From Entamoeba histolytica HM-1:IMSS (lineage: Eukaryota > Evosea > Mastigamoebida > Endamoebidae): a DNA stretch of 17,014 bases. Where the stretch lies: NCBI RefSeq assembly GCF_000208925.1, contig NW_001915165.1, positions 1 to 17,014 of the forward strand, in the 5' to 3' direction. The notes beneath the pieces were generated by a model. It did not search any database, was not told the origin of the DNA, and saw only the letters and a program-made list of their open reading frames with translations. Below are positions 8,469 to 16,261 of the stretch, piece after piece; the stretch's first letter is position 1; each line of letters begins with the position of its first letter. The translations under genes and the position numbers were made by a program.

Positions 8469-10430
8469 CTTATCATCTCTTCGTTTTTTATGTTTTTCTT
8501 TTTGTCTAACAGCAGAATTCATTGTTGATAATTCAAATAATCTTATAGCTTCATCTACATGATTTTCATCAGCAATATCACTCATAGTCATTTTTGCTAA
8601 TGCTTCACTAATACGAATAATAGCTTCAAGTTGTCTTACAGTTATTGGAATACCTTCATCATTATCATTTTCAAGTTTATTTTCTCTTACTTTTTGTCTA
8701 ATTGAAACAAAATAATTCGATAATTTATTTGAAGCATTTTCTGTAAGACGAGGAATACAATATGCTTTACAATAAGCAATATATTCTTTTAAAATGTCTG
8801 TACTTAAATTATCAACTTTTACGTCTTGACGATGAATATCCATAATATGTTTAACTATTTCTTTATCTCTTTTTGCGTCATGTTTATCTCTAATCATAAA
8901 AATCATATCAAATCTTGACAAAATCGTAGTTTTTAAATTGACATTATCACCAAATGATGCTCTCTCATTAAATCTTCCAAATGATGGATTTGCTGCAGCT
9001 AAAACAGCAGATCGTGCATTTAAAACAGCTGTAATACCTGCTTTTGCAATAGAAATTGTTTGTTGTTCCATTGCTTCATGAATAGCAACACGATCAACTT
9101 CATTCATTTTATCAAATTCATCAATACAAACAACACCTCCATCTCCAAGTACAAGAGCTCCTCCTTCAAGATAAAATTCTCCAGTAGAAGAATCTTTATT
9201 AACAGCTGCAGTTAATCCAGCAGCAGAAGAACCTTTACCAGAAGTATAAACACCAATTGGAGTTGCCATTTGAACAAATTTAAGTAATTGAGATTTTGCT
9301 GTTCCAGGATCTCCCATTAATAAAACATTAATATCTCCTCTTAAATGAGTTCCATCTGGAAGTGCTTTACCACTTCCACCAAGCATAAGACATAAAACAG
9401 CTTCTTTAATATCATCATACCCACAAATAGCTGGTGCAATTGATTTAATAAGTTTTTCTTTAGTTATTGTTCTTGCAACTTCTTTCATTCTTCTATCATC
9501 TTGAGAAACAACTTGACCACTAATTTCAATTCCAATTGCTCTAATATATGATGTTGAAATAGTTCCTTTTCTTTGTAAAGATGCACCAAAAATACCTTCA
9601 ATACATATTCTTTGACCAGCTGTTAATCCAACAACAAGATATCGTTCTAAAATAACGGTAACTGTTCTTGGAACTTCACCTGGTGCAACGTTCTCTGGTG
9701 TTTCTTGTAATTTTAATACAATTCTATCAACAAATTTACATTTTTCAGTAACAACATCATAAGGATCTGGAGGACATTTTTTACCAGTTACTGGACTTAC
9801 TCCATCACATGATTTAGGATAATTAATAATACCACAACATGATGGAACTATAACTGCAATTTCTTTTTGACAACTTCTACATCTTAATATTGCTTTAGTA
9901 ACTTTAGGTTCAACTCTACTAATTGAAACAATAATACCACTTACTCTAATAACTTTACTAAGAAAAGAAGATTGTAACATACGAGGTTGAATCATTTTAC
10001 TTTGAGTATCTTTAATAATAACTTGCATCATTGGACCACCAGTATCACTTTCTATATAATCTTCTTTTTTTTCCCAACCTCTCATTGAAAGTACTTGAAC
10101 TGAAAGTACATTTTCAAACTATATATTAATATTGGTTATTAACTAATTAATATTTAAACAAACAATTGATATAAATTCTGATGCATGTTTAAATAATGCT
10201 TCTTTTAAACTTTCATCAAAATTTTGAAGATCCATTATATCAATTTCTAAGAAATATTTTCCCATTCTAATATTTCTTTGTAATTGTTCTCTATAATCAA
10301 AAATATTATTTTTATGTTTACTAAAATTCTTTACAAATGAAATAATTTTAGGTTCAAGATTTCCTCTAACACTTCCAACATCATTTGTATATAAGTCATG
10401 TCCATCACTAACAGCCAAAACTCCTTCCAT
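8466..10430 (-). CDS. MCM5: DNA replication licensing factor MCM5 (two exons)
   Basis: Exons at 10430-10164 (89 codons) and 10118-8466 (550 aa) join in phase 0 to give 639 aa. MCM5 is one subunit of the MCM2-7 ring, the motor of the CMG helicase, and acts in the nucleus. Seen in the sequence: a zinc-binding set (C169, C172, C193, C204), Walker A GDPGTAKS (358-365), Walker B CIDEFDKM (420-427), the arginine finger SRFD (490-493), and a C-terminal winged-helix-like end. Assignment to MCM5 rests on IPG-like VSGIIVSIS, CRSC, KCPPDPY, the KLQE.PE.V..GE.PR segment, TSGKGSSAAGLTA, and IHEAMEQQTISIAKAGIT. The C-terminal tail is basic (KEKHKKRRDDK). It converges on the phosphatase gene with the dead GTPase between them. 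The ATG at 10430 lies 121 bp from the zinc transporter stop. Confidence 0.95.
10119..10163 (-). other. Spliceosomal intron of MCM5 (45 nt)
   Basis: On the minus strand the sequence starts GTTTGT and ends ATATAG, the standard Entamoeba donor and acceptor. Reading through gives a stop after six codons. Removing it joins ISI to FENVLSVQVLS and restores the MCM5 frame through the ATG at 10085. The intron is phase 0 and very A+T-rich, with AACCAAT 15-20 nt before the acceptor. Confidence 0.92.
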
Positions 10431-10489
10431 TGACTGTTTTTCTTTTATTATAATTTATTATTTTTTTTTTTTTATTAAAATTTTTAGAA

Positions 10490-10540
10490 TAAAAAAAAAA
10501 TAATAAAAAAAAAAATAATAAAAAAAAAAAATAATAAAAA
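10490..10540. repeat. Poly-A tandem repeat with TAAT spacers
   Basis: Runs of about 10-11 A alternate with TAAT at 10501, 10516 and 10532, a period of 15-16 bp. It lies in the 121-bp gap between the MCM5 start and the zinc transporter stop. It may act as a nucleosome-excluding poly(dA:dT) tract upstream of MCM5, which is an inference. Confidence 0.75.
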
Positions 10541-10551
10541 AAGAATTTGTA

Positions 10552-11871
10552 TTATTTCTGTTCGATTATTGGTTGTTTACAACAAACATCATTTTTACAT
10601 TCATCACTTGGACAACCAATCAAACATCTTCTTGAAACTCCAACAGAATCATGTCCATTTTCTTCTCCAATAACACCTAATTCTGTTTGAATAGTTGTTG
10701 AATGAACACCATATTTATGGAATACATTTTTAACGTCTTGAACAATTTCCATAACACGACAACGATCATCTTCATTTAAGAATAAATGGATTGTAGCAAT
10801 ATTTGTTTCATTGGCTAACTGCCATAAATGAAACTCATGAATTGAATCAACACCATTAACAGCTAAAATATCTCTTTTTAATTTTTTTATTGAAACATTT
10901 TGTGGAACTCGTTGCATTAAAATTTTAACACAAGAATATACTAATGGTGTTCCTGAACATATAATAACACATGCAACAATTACTGATAATGATGGATCAA
11001 GATAATATTTCCAATCTCCATCAATAAACCAAACACAAAGAGCAACTGCAACTGCAACAATACTTCCTAAAGCATCTCCCATAACATGTAAGAAAACTCC
11101 TTTCATATTTAAATTTTGATGATGATGTTCTTTTTTCTTTTTATCTTCTTTTTTGGTTTCAGTATCAATAGCAACTTCTTTTACATCATTTTCTTTCATT
11201 TCTTCTTCATGACTTTCATGTCTTTGATACCCTTCATGAGAATGTTTATGTGAATGACCATGAGAGTGTTCATGTGAGTGACCATGAGAATGACCATGAG
11301 AGTGACCATGATGGTCATGGAATAATAACATAGCAGCAAGATTAATGAATAAACCAACAGCAGCAACAATAAGCATAATTTTTGGTTGAGTAATTTCTTC
11401 AATATCAATAAATCTTTGAATAGCTTCAATAATAATAAAGAAAGCAACAGACAATAAAAAGACACCATTTATAAGAGCACCAACAACTTCAGCACGAACA
11501 AAACCATAAGTTAAACGTTTAGAAGCTTTCTTTTTTGCTAATAAAATAGCACCAAGACCAATTACTTGTGATAAAAGATCACTTAACATATGAAAAGCAT
11601 CAGCAAGAAGAGCTAATGAATGAATAACAATACCTGTAATTAATTCACAAAGGAAGAATAAGAGATTAACAATTAATAAAAACAATAATTTATAAACATT
11701 AACATCTTTATACCAAACATCTTTTTTAGGATGTTCAAGTAATTGTTGAGTTTCAGTAGTAAAAGATTTTAATTGAACAGGTTGATCTAAAATAGTTTCT
11801 TCAGAAGTAGAAGGATCACTTGATTCTTGTTTAATTTCTTGAGGTTCAGGTTGAACGACTTTAGTATCCAT
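10552..11871 (-). CDS. Zinc transporter, cation diffusion facilitator (CDF/ZnT) family
   Basis: The protein has 439 aa. CDF proteins exchange Zn2+ for protons and move zinc from the cytosol into vesicles or out of the cell. Six membrane segments are visible at about 60-80, 85-112, 125-150, 165-185, 257-283 and 295-318. The intramembrane zinc sites are intact: H94xxxD98 in segment 2 (ADAFHMLSD) and H262xxxD266 in segment 5 (LHVMGD). The loop between segments 4 and 5 carries a run of about a dozen HG/HS repeats (185-212), then an acidic/Lys-rich spacer. The cytosolic C-terminal domain has SIHEFHLWQL (343-352), as in eukaryotic ZnTs. The last 25 residues are Cys-rich (C416, C420, C425, C430, C431), a possible extra metal site. 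The N-terminal 50 residues are Ser/Thr/Glu-rich and hydrophilic. The membrane of residence cannot be told from the sequence. Confidence 0.95.
   Translation of the reverse strand: MDTKVVQPEPQEIKQESSDPSTSEETILDQPVQLKSFTTETQQLLEHPKKDVWYKDVNVYKLLFLLIVNLLFFLCELITGIVIHSLALLADAFHMLSDLLSQVIGLGAILLAKKKASKRLTYGFVRAEVVGALINGVFLLSVAFFIIIEAIQRFIDIEEITQPKIMLIVAAVGLFINLAAMLLFHDHHGHSHGHSHGHSHEHSHGHSHKHSHEGYQRHESHEEEMKENDVKEVAIDTETKKEDKKKKEHHHQNLNMKGVFLHVMGDALGSIVAVAVALCVWFIDGDWKYYLDPSLSVIVACVIICSGTPLVYSCVKILMQRVPQNVSIKKLKRDILAVNGVDSIHEFHLWQLANETNIATIHLFLNEDDRCRVMEIVQDVKNVFHKYGVHSTTIQTELGVIGEENGHDSVGVSRRCLIGCPSDECKNDVCCKQPIIEQK
11236..11322 (-). repeat. 12-bp tandem repeat coding the His-rich loop
   Basis: Units close to CATGGTCACTCT on the minus strand repeat through this interval. 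Each encodes His-Gly-His-Ser. Copies differ slightly (HEHS, HKHS). The repeat lies within the zinc transporter gene and keeps the frame, so copy-number change would alter the length of the metal-binding loop without breaking the gene. Confidence 0.85.
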
Positions 11872-11875
11872 GACT

Positions 11876-11908
11876 TGAACTTTTAAGATGAAAGAGTTGT
11901 ATAAATAA
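11876..11908 (-). promoter_or_regulatory. Putative core promoter of the zinc transporter gene
   Basis: On the minus strand TATTTATAC (about 11908-11900) lies about 28-37 nt before the ATG. AAAAGTTCA (11884-11876), one base off the Entamoeba Inr consensus AAAAATTCA, lies four bases before it. Spacing and order suit an Entamoeba promoter with a very short leader. Confidence 0.45.
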
Positions 11909-12325
11909 TAGAAGAAGGTCCAATTTAAAAAAGAAATAGTAAATTTCTAAAACAAAACTAGTTTATTTGTCCTAAGTAGAATATTCTTTCTTAATCTTTT
12001 TTTAAATTTTTATATTGAAAAAGAATTTTCTCGAATTTTGAATATATCAGAGTTTACCCTTTTCATTTTATTTTTTAAAAATTTTTTTATTTAAAAATTT
12101 TTTGGTATTTAAAATTTTTTGGTATTTAAAAAACCCTAAACCATAATTTAAAAAAAATAAAAAAGAAAATAAAGAAAATAAAATAGTTCAAATTGTAATG
12201 TACATTGATTCTTTCCTTGTTATATAATTAGATTATGTAACATCTATTAGGATCATAGAATGAACAAGTAATTACAGTCAAAAGTTATAGAACTGTTGAC
12301 CGGAAAACCTTGGAATATTTAATTT
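11909..12325. other. Intergenic region with 17-bp AT repeats
   Basis: This region lies between the zinc transporter start and the stop of the NET-like gene, both on the minus strand. At about 12075-12131 there are three approximate 17-bp units built on ATTTTTTGGTATTTAAA. Two of them contain an exact GTATTTAAA on the plus strand (12105-12113 and 12122-12130). A single AAACCCTAAACC follows. No gene is seen. Confidence 0.5.
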
Positions 12326-12859
12326 TTAAAATAATTCATTTAAAATTTGTTGAATGTCTAAAAGACATTGTTTAGAAAGATCATTAATAGTAAATTCAAT
12401 ATCCATTTCATCTTTATTATTTTGAAATTTTGTTTCATTAATATTTAAATTTGAATGAATGATAATATCATAAATTCGTTCTAATTGTTCAGGAGTTGCA
12501 TGAAAAAGTTGATTATAAAGAGGAATAGATGTTTGTTCTTCATAAATACAATTACAAGGTGAATCTGATGATTCTAATAATTTTAATTCATCATTAATAT
12601 CTTGTGAAGTAGAATCACCCCAAAGAATATTTTCAAATCCAGTTTTAACCATAGAATTTACTTGATTTTTAATTTCTTTTGAAATAGTTGGATTAGCATT
12701 AAGTCTCCATTTAAGTTTATTTAATTTAACCATCATTAATTCTAATGTTGTTACAGAAAATAATTCTTCATAATGTCCACTATAAAGAACATCTCCATTT
12801 GGTATAGCAATTAACATTTGTTTAATTTGAGTAACTTTATCATGTTTCAATTCATTCAT
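12326..12859 (-). CDS. Small protein with C-terminal NET-like (BRD extra-terminal) domain
   Basis: The protein has 177 aa. Residues 112-177 fit the NET/ET domain of BET proteins and TAF14: a first helix start (IPLYNQLFHATPEQLERIYDII), an acidic/hydrophobic strand DEMDIEF (150-156) like DEIEIDF, and a final helix LSKQCLLDIQQIL (161-173) like the L+..TLRELE..V helix. In BET proteins this domain recruits chromatin and transcription partners. No bromodomain precedes it. Residues 1-100 are helical and Asn/Lys-rich, with a possible short globular segment at 30-75, and match nothing I recognise. The family call is from pattern only. The ATG at 12859 faces the 261-aa gene across 166 bp, so the two share a divergent promoter region. 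Confidence 0.6.
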   Translation of the reverse strand: MNELKHDKVTQIKQMLIAIPNGDVLYSGHYEELFSVTTLELMMVKLNKLKWRLNANPTISKEIKNQVNSMVKTGFENILWGDSTSQDINDELKLLESSDSPCNCIYEEQTSIPLYNQLFHATPEQLERIYDIIIHSNLNINETKFQNNKDEMDIEFTINDLSKQCLLDIQQILNELF

Positions 12860-13025
12860 CTTCTCTTTTACTTTTTTAGTTATTAAAATTTATTATTAAA
12901 TTTATTATTTTTATTTTTATTATATTTTTATTAATTAAAAATTATAAAAATAAATTATGTTAAGTATAACAATTTATTAACTCACTTTAAAATATTAATT
13001 GTTATTCTTTTCTTTATTTCTTAAT
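12860..13025. promoter_or_regulatory. Divergent promoter region, NET-like / 261-aa gene
   Basis: These 166 bp lie between two divergent start codons and should contain both core promoters. They are nearly all A+T. No exact TATA-like consensus or GAAC element is seen. This is inferred from gene arrangement only. Confidence 0.3.
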
Positions 13026-13811
13026 ATGCAAGAGTCTTTAAAAGATGAAATTATTCCATTCACTGTTCCTTCATTTAATAATAGTATTTTTATTGAAGAT
13101 GTAGATGAAAATGATGAAAATGAAATGATTGTATTATTTACAACATTTGGATTATTATATAAAGCTAATAGATTAAAAAATAATCCAAGTACAATGCATT
13201 TTATGTATTTTAGTCATAACGCATGGATTAAATGTCATAATCAATTAGGAAAATATTTTAAAATTCATTCAAATAAATATGAATTAAAAATATTTAATCC
13301 AAAGAAATTAACAAACAACCAACATACATTACGTTTGCCACAAATGTATAATCTTTGTAATTATTATATTGGATTTAATGCTTGGTCAACAGAAATTATA
13401 TCAATTACTTGTGATTTTAAAGATGAAATACAAAGTAATGGAATAACAAAATATGTTTTTCAATATACAACAATTACTCAAATTAATTTTATTCATTTTC
13501 CTAATGTAATTTGTAGAGGATATGGAAGATCTAAATATACAGGAAAAGATTATAATCGTGCTGATAGAACTTGTAAAAAATTTTCAGTTGCATGTTCTCG
13601 TAAAGATATGTTTAAAAAACTTGTTATTTGTATTCTTGTAACTATAAAAGATGGTGTTTGTGAACAAAAAGCTGTTCCTACAACAATAGAAATTGGAAAA
13701 CAAGATGAGGATGGATTAAATCAATTATTTATTCAAAATTATGAAGAAGATAAAGATGAGCCAAATGAATTAAATGACCAAGATTTTGAAGAATTATTAA
13801 AATTAATTTAA
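13026..13811 (+). CDS. Uncharacterised protein, 261 aa
   Basis: Not recognised. The ATG at 13026 (MQESLKDE) is used because the frame upstream starts only with a TTG. An acidic N-terminal stretch (FIEDVDENDENE, 22-33) precedes a mixed beta-rich core (about 34-225). The core contains IVLFTTFGLLYKANR, TLRLPQMYNLCNYYIGFNAW (101-120) and a strongly basic, Cys-containing patch at 161-198 (CRGYGRSKYTGK, then RTCKKFSVACSRKDMFKK). The C-terminus is acidic and ends DQDFEELLKLI, an acidic-amphipathic end that resembles activation tails. Basic patch plus acidic ends could mean a DNA-binding regulator with an immunoglobulin-like (p53/NDT80/CSL-type) fold, but I cannot show this. No membrane segments. Codon use matches its neighbours. 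It is probably an Entamoeba-lineage protein. Confidence 0.75.
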   Translation: MQESLKDEIIPFTVPSFNNSIFIEDVDENDENEMIVLFTTFGLLYKANRLKNNPSTMHFMYFSHNAWIKCHNQLGKYFKIHSNKYELKIFNPKKLTNNQHTLRLPQMYNLCNYYIGFNAWSTEIISITCDFKDEIQSNGITKYVFQYTTITQINFIHFPNVICRGYGRSKYTGKDYNRADRTCKKFSVACSRKDMFKKLVICILVTIKDGVCEQKAVPTTIEIGKQDEDGLNQLFIQNYEEDKDEPNELNDQDFEELLKLI

Positions 13812-14033
13812 TTTACTAAAACTATAATAATTAATAATAAATATTAAAAAAATTTAATATTTTATTTAATATTTTAAATTTTGTATTTACATTCATGAAC
13901 ATTTTTCTAGAATTTCTACAATATTGATTTGATAGTGATAAAACCAATATCCCATAATATCTTTCATATTTGGAATAATATATTTTTTTGATTTATTTAA
14001 TAATATCCTTTTCTTATTTATTTATTTGTTTTT

Positions 14034-14479
14034 AAATTAGGAATATGGCAGTCTGACGAAATTGATGACACTTTCAATTGTAAAACCATCAAAGAAAAAA
14101 TGATGAAGAAGATGGAAGAAATAAACACTGATGAAAGTAGTAATAGAAGATATATTACTAGAATAAACACTGAAGTAATCCCTATCTTCAGATATTCAGC
14201 ATCAGTTGTAAATTGGAAAATCACTGACCTAGATAAAATTGATTTGGAGATAAGAAAATATTTAAGAAAGGCAAAATACATTGGTGAAACTCCAAAGATC
14301 GGTTGTATGTCCCTCAAGAAGAAATGGATGAAGGATTAATAAATATAAGGGACGAATATGTTATTGAATTAGTAAGAACAGTGATGTACTACTGTACCAG
14401 AGAAAGTGAAATAGGAAATAACATATTAGATAGATGGTACAATAAGAAAGGAATGTGGAATAGAATTAAAACACATTAA
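14034..14479 (+). pseudogene. Reverse transcriptase C-terminal fragment
   Basis: Two frames cover this piece. The first runs from about 14034 to about 14296 (KLGIWQSDEIDD..., INTEVIPIFRYSASVVNW, DLEIRKYLRK). A one-base frame change falls near 14296-14300. The second frame (KDRLYVPQEEMDEGLINIRDEY..., ending RIKTH) runs to a TAA at 14477-14479. These correspond to the end of the palm/thumb and the conserved R-L-Y-x-P-R-E-E block of LINE reverse transcriptases. The catalytic part is missing, so it cannot be active. Confidence 0.75.
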
Positions 14480-14768
14480 TTCATAAAATAAATGAAACAA
14501 AAATAGAAGAAATAATAAATGAAGGGATAGAAAAGAAAAAAGAAAAAGAAGTAATAGTAGAAATAATAAAATTAATGACAAATACATCAAAAAATGGAAG
14601 TCCCATCAAATAAATAGACACTTCAGAAGATGGTTCGAGTCAAAAGGAGTAGATAAAACTACTACAGTGAAAGCATGGAAGTCAATCAATATTAAAAAAA
14701 AATGCATTTCTACAATTAAATAAAATGCAAGATGGAGCAATATTTTGTGGGTATGAAAATCAAAAATA

Positions 14769-15442
14769 ATGAAAAATGAAAGATTGAAATACTGCACACT
14801 TTGTAAAGACAAGATGGCTACAGTAGAACACATTCTACTATCTTGTATTTATCATAAAAAATCACAAATAGAAAAACATGACAATATTGGCATTATCATA
14901 TTGATTAATAAGAAAATACACATGAAATAATCAATATAAAAATACAATATGAAACAGTGTTCCAATATAAAGACATCAATATGATATTGAACAAACAAAT
15001 AATGCCTAAAAGTGAATGACAATATCACAAAATACCATATATATGTATTAGATAAAAAGAATAAAACTAGTCTAATATTTGATATGACTATTGTGGCTGA
15101 TTACAATATTAATTGAGCCTATTTGAAGAAAAGAAATAAGTATAAGGAATTAAAGAATATGTTAATGAAAATAGAAAAATTAAAAGATGTCAGAATAATT
15201 CCAGTAATAATCTCAATAAATGGATTAATAAATAAAGAAAGTATCAGATTAATTAAAGAAATAAAAATTGACATTGACATCGTTAAGGAAATTAAAAACA
15301 TGTAATTAAAAACATGAATAATGTCATGAAATACTGTTTCTATCACAATCAAATATACTCCGTAGAGCTTCTAGAAGATGAAGTGACATGATTAGTCTCC
15401 CCTGATGCAGGAAGAATAGAAACTATTTCTATTAATACTTAA
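14769..15442 (+). pseudogene. CCHC knuckle and restriction-like endonuclease fragment
   Basis: The knuckle (CTLCKDKMATVEHILLSC) and a KHDNI motif are followed by an endonuclease domain. Its strands are VLDKKNKTSLIFDMTIVADYNI (about 15045-15110), a NKYKEL helix, VRIIPVIISINGLI and a YCFYHNQIYSVELL block (15330-15368). In intact elements the first strand opens with Pro-Asp, giving a PDX12-14D site. Here CCA (15035-15037) is followed by a two-base loss that removes the Asp codon and shifts the frame; the second Asp (15081-15083) remains 14 residues on. A TGA at about 15114, a duplicated segment near 15291-15315 and a TGA at about 15388 also break it. Confidence 0.72.
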
Positions 15443-16138
15443 TTAAGTGCTTTTTATTATCTTTTGTTTCTTAATTGAGTATTATTTATGTCTGTTTATC
15501 ATTTTTGTGAATGTTAGTCAATTTTATGACGATGTGAATATTTAAATGATAGAAAGAAAAGAAGAATCAAATGTTTTAATTCAGAGACATTATATGAAAC
15601 ACTAAAATAAAACTAAGTAATGAAATTTCTAGTTATTTTATAGTCATGGCATTGGTTTTGAGAGAAAACACAAAAAGAATAAATGGGTAATATTTAATAA
15701 TATTTAATAAGAATTAATATTAATGAAGTAATTAATGTGATAATATTATTTAATGAAATAGATTGAAGTATGTTTGATAATGAATGTATTATGATGAAAT
15801 ATATGGTGTTATCAAGAAAAAGTAATGTTAACTGAATAATAGTGATATATAATGTTATTTCTAGTTATAATTATAATGATATGTTCAATATAAAATAAGA
15901 CAATCAATGATAATGAGATTTAATACACATTAAAGTCAAAATAACAAGTTAAATGAAGAATAATTGAAGTTAATGATGTTTGAAAAAATAAAACAAAAGA
16001 AAATAAATTAGATGAATAAAGTGAAATACTCACATTTCAAATAGATGAAATATTAAATATTAAGTAATCATAATTGATATTTTCATATTTAATAGAAAGA
16101 AAAACACAAATAGATAAATAAGAGAGAAGAGAGTTTAA
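15443..16138. other. A-rich gene-free stretch downstream of the LINE
   Basis: No gene or recognisable element is seen. The sequence is dominated by TAAT, GAATAA and ATGAA words and resembles 1-1300. Part may be the 3' untranslated end of the LINE, but no boundary is evident. Confidence 0.5.
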
Positions 16139-16261
16139 TACCAAGAACGGATGTTGAACAACAGAGTTGATGTTAATACCAAAGTATTTATTGTAGACAA
16201 GTGCTTTGTGCATTTACATGCATTAACCAGAATTGTTATTGTCAAAGTTGAAGGGGTTTGA
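16139..16261 (+). pseudogene. Relic of a BspA-like (LRR_5) leucine-rich repeat
   Basis: A 40-codon open run between stops contains TKVFIVDKCFVHLHALTRI (16178-16234). It fits the treponemal/BspA-like leucine-rich repeat pattern xVxxIxxxCFxxCxxLxxIxIPxxV abundant in Entamoeba: the CF pair, the Leu four residues before Ile, and I-x-I are in register. The expected second Cys reads Leu and the Pro reads Val. The local GC content is higher than the surroundings. No flanking repeats are open, so this is a small relic of a much longer gene. A single motif match is limited evidence. Confidence 0.45.

Larger units (their letters stand above)
14034..15442 (+). mobile_element. 5'-truncated, decayed non-LTR retrotransposon (R4/EhLINE type)
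   Basis: Plus-strand homology to a single-ORF LINE runs from the last part of its reverse transcriptase to its C-terminal endonuclease, broken into at least six frames. Order seen: KLGIWQ (14034), an IPIFRYSASVVNWKITDLD block, RLYVPQEEM.EGL (14301-14345), a KAWKSINIKK...QDGAIF block (about 14670-14750), a CX2CX8HX4C knuckle (14793-14845), then the endonuclease to a stop at 15442. Sites upstream of the RT end (fingers, palm, YxDD) are absent. T-rich host-like sequence abuts the first recognisable residues, so the copy looks 5'-truncated at insertion, as is common for LINEs. This domain order, with the endonuclease last, fits R2/R4-clade elements such as the Entamoeba LINEs. No target-site duplication was identified and the 3' limit is uncertain. 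Confidence 0.8.

Noticed and set aside
10085..10164. MCM5 split as a frameshift or two separate genes
   Set aside because: The interruption has exact GTTTGT...TAG borders and removing it restores the frame, so it is an intron.
12131..12142. Telomere-like AAACCCTAAACC
   Set aside because: There is only one CCCTAAA unit inside an AT repeat, with no array. Most likely chance.
14018..14317. 99-codon minus-strand ORF across the LINE relic
   Set aside because: It is the antisense of the reverse transcriptase fragment, whose plus-strand motifs are clear.
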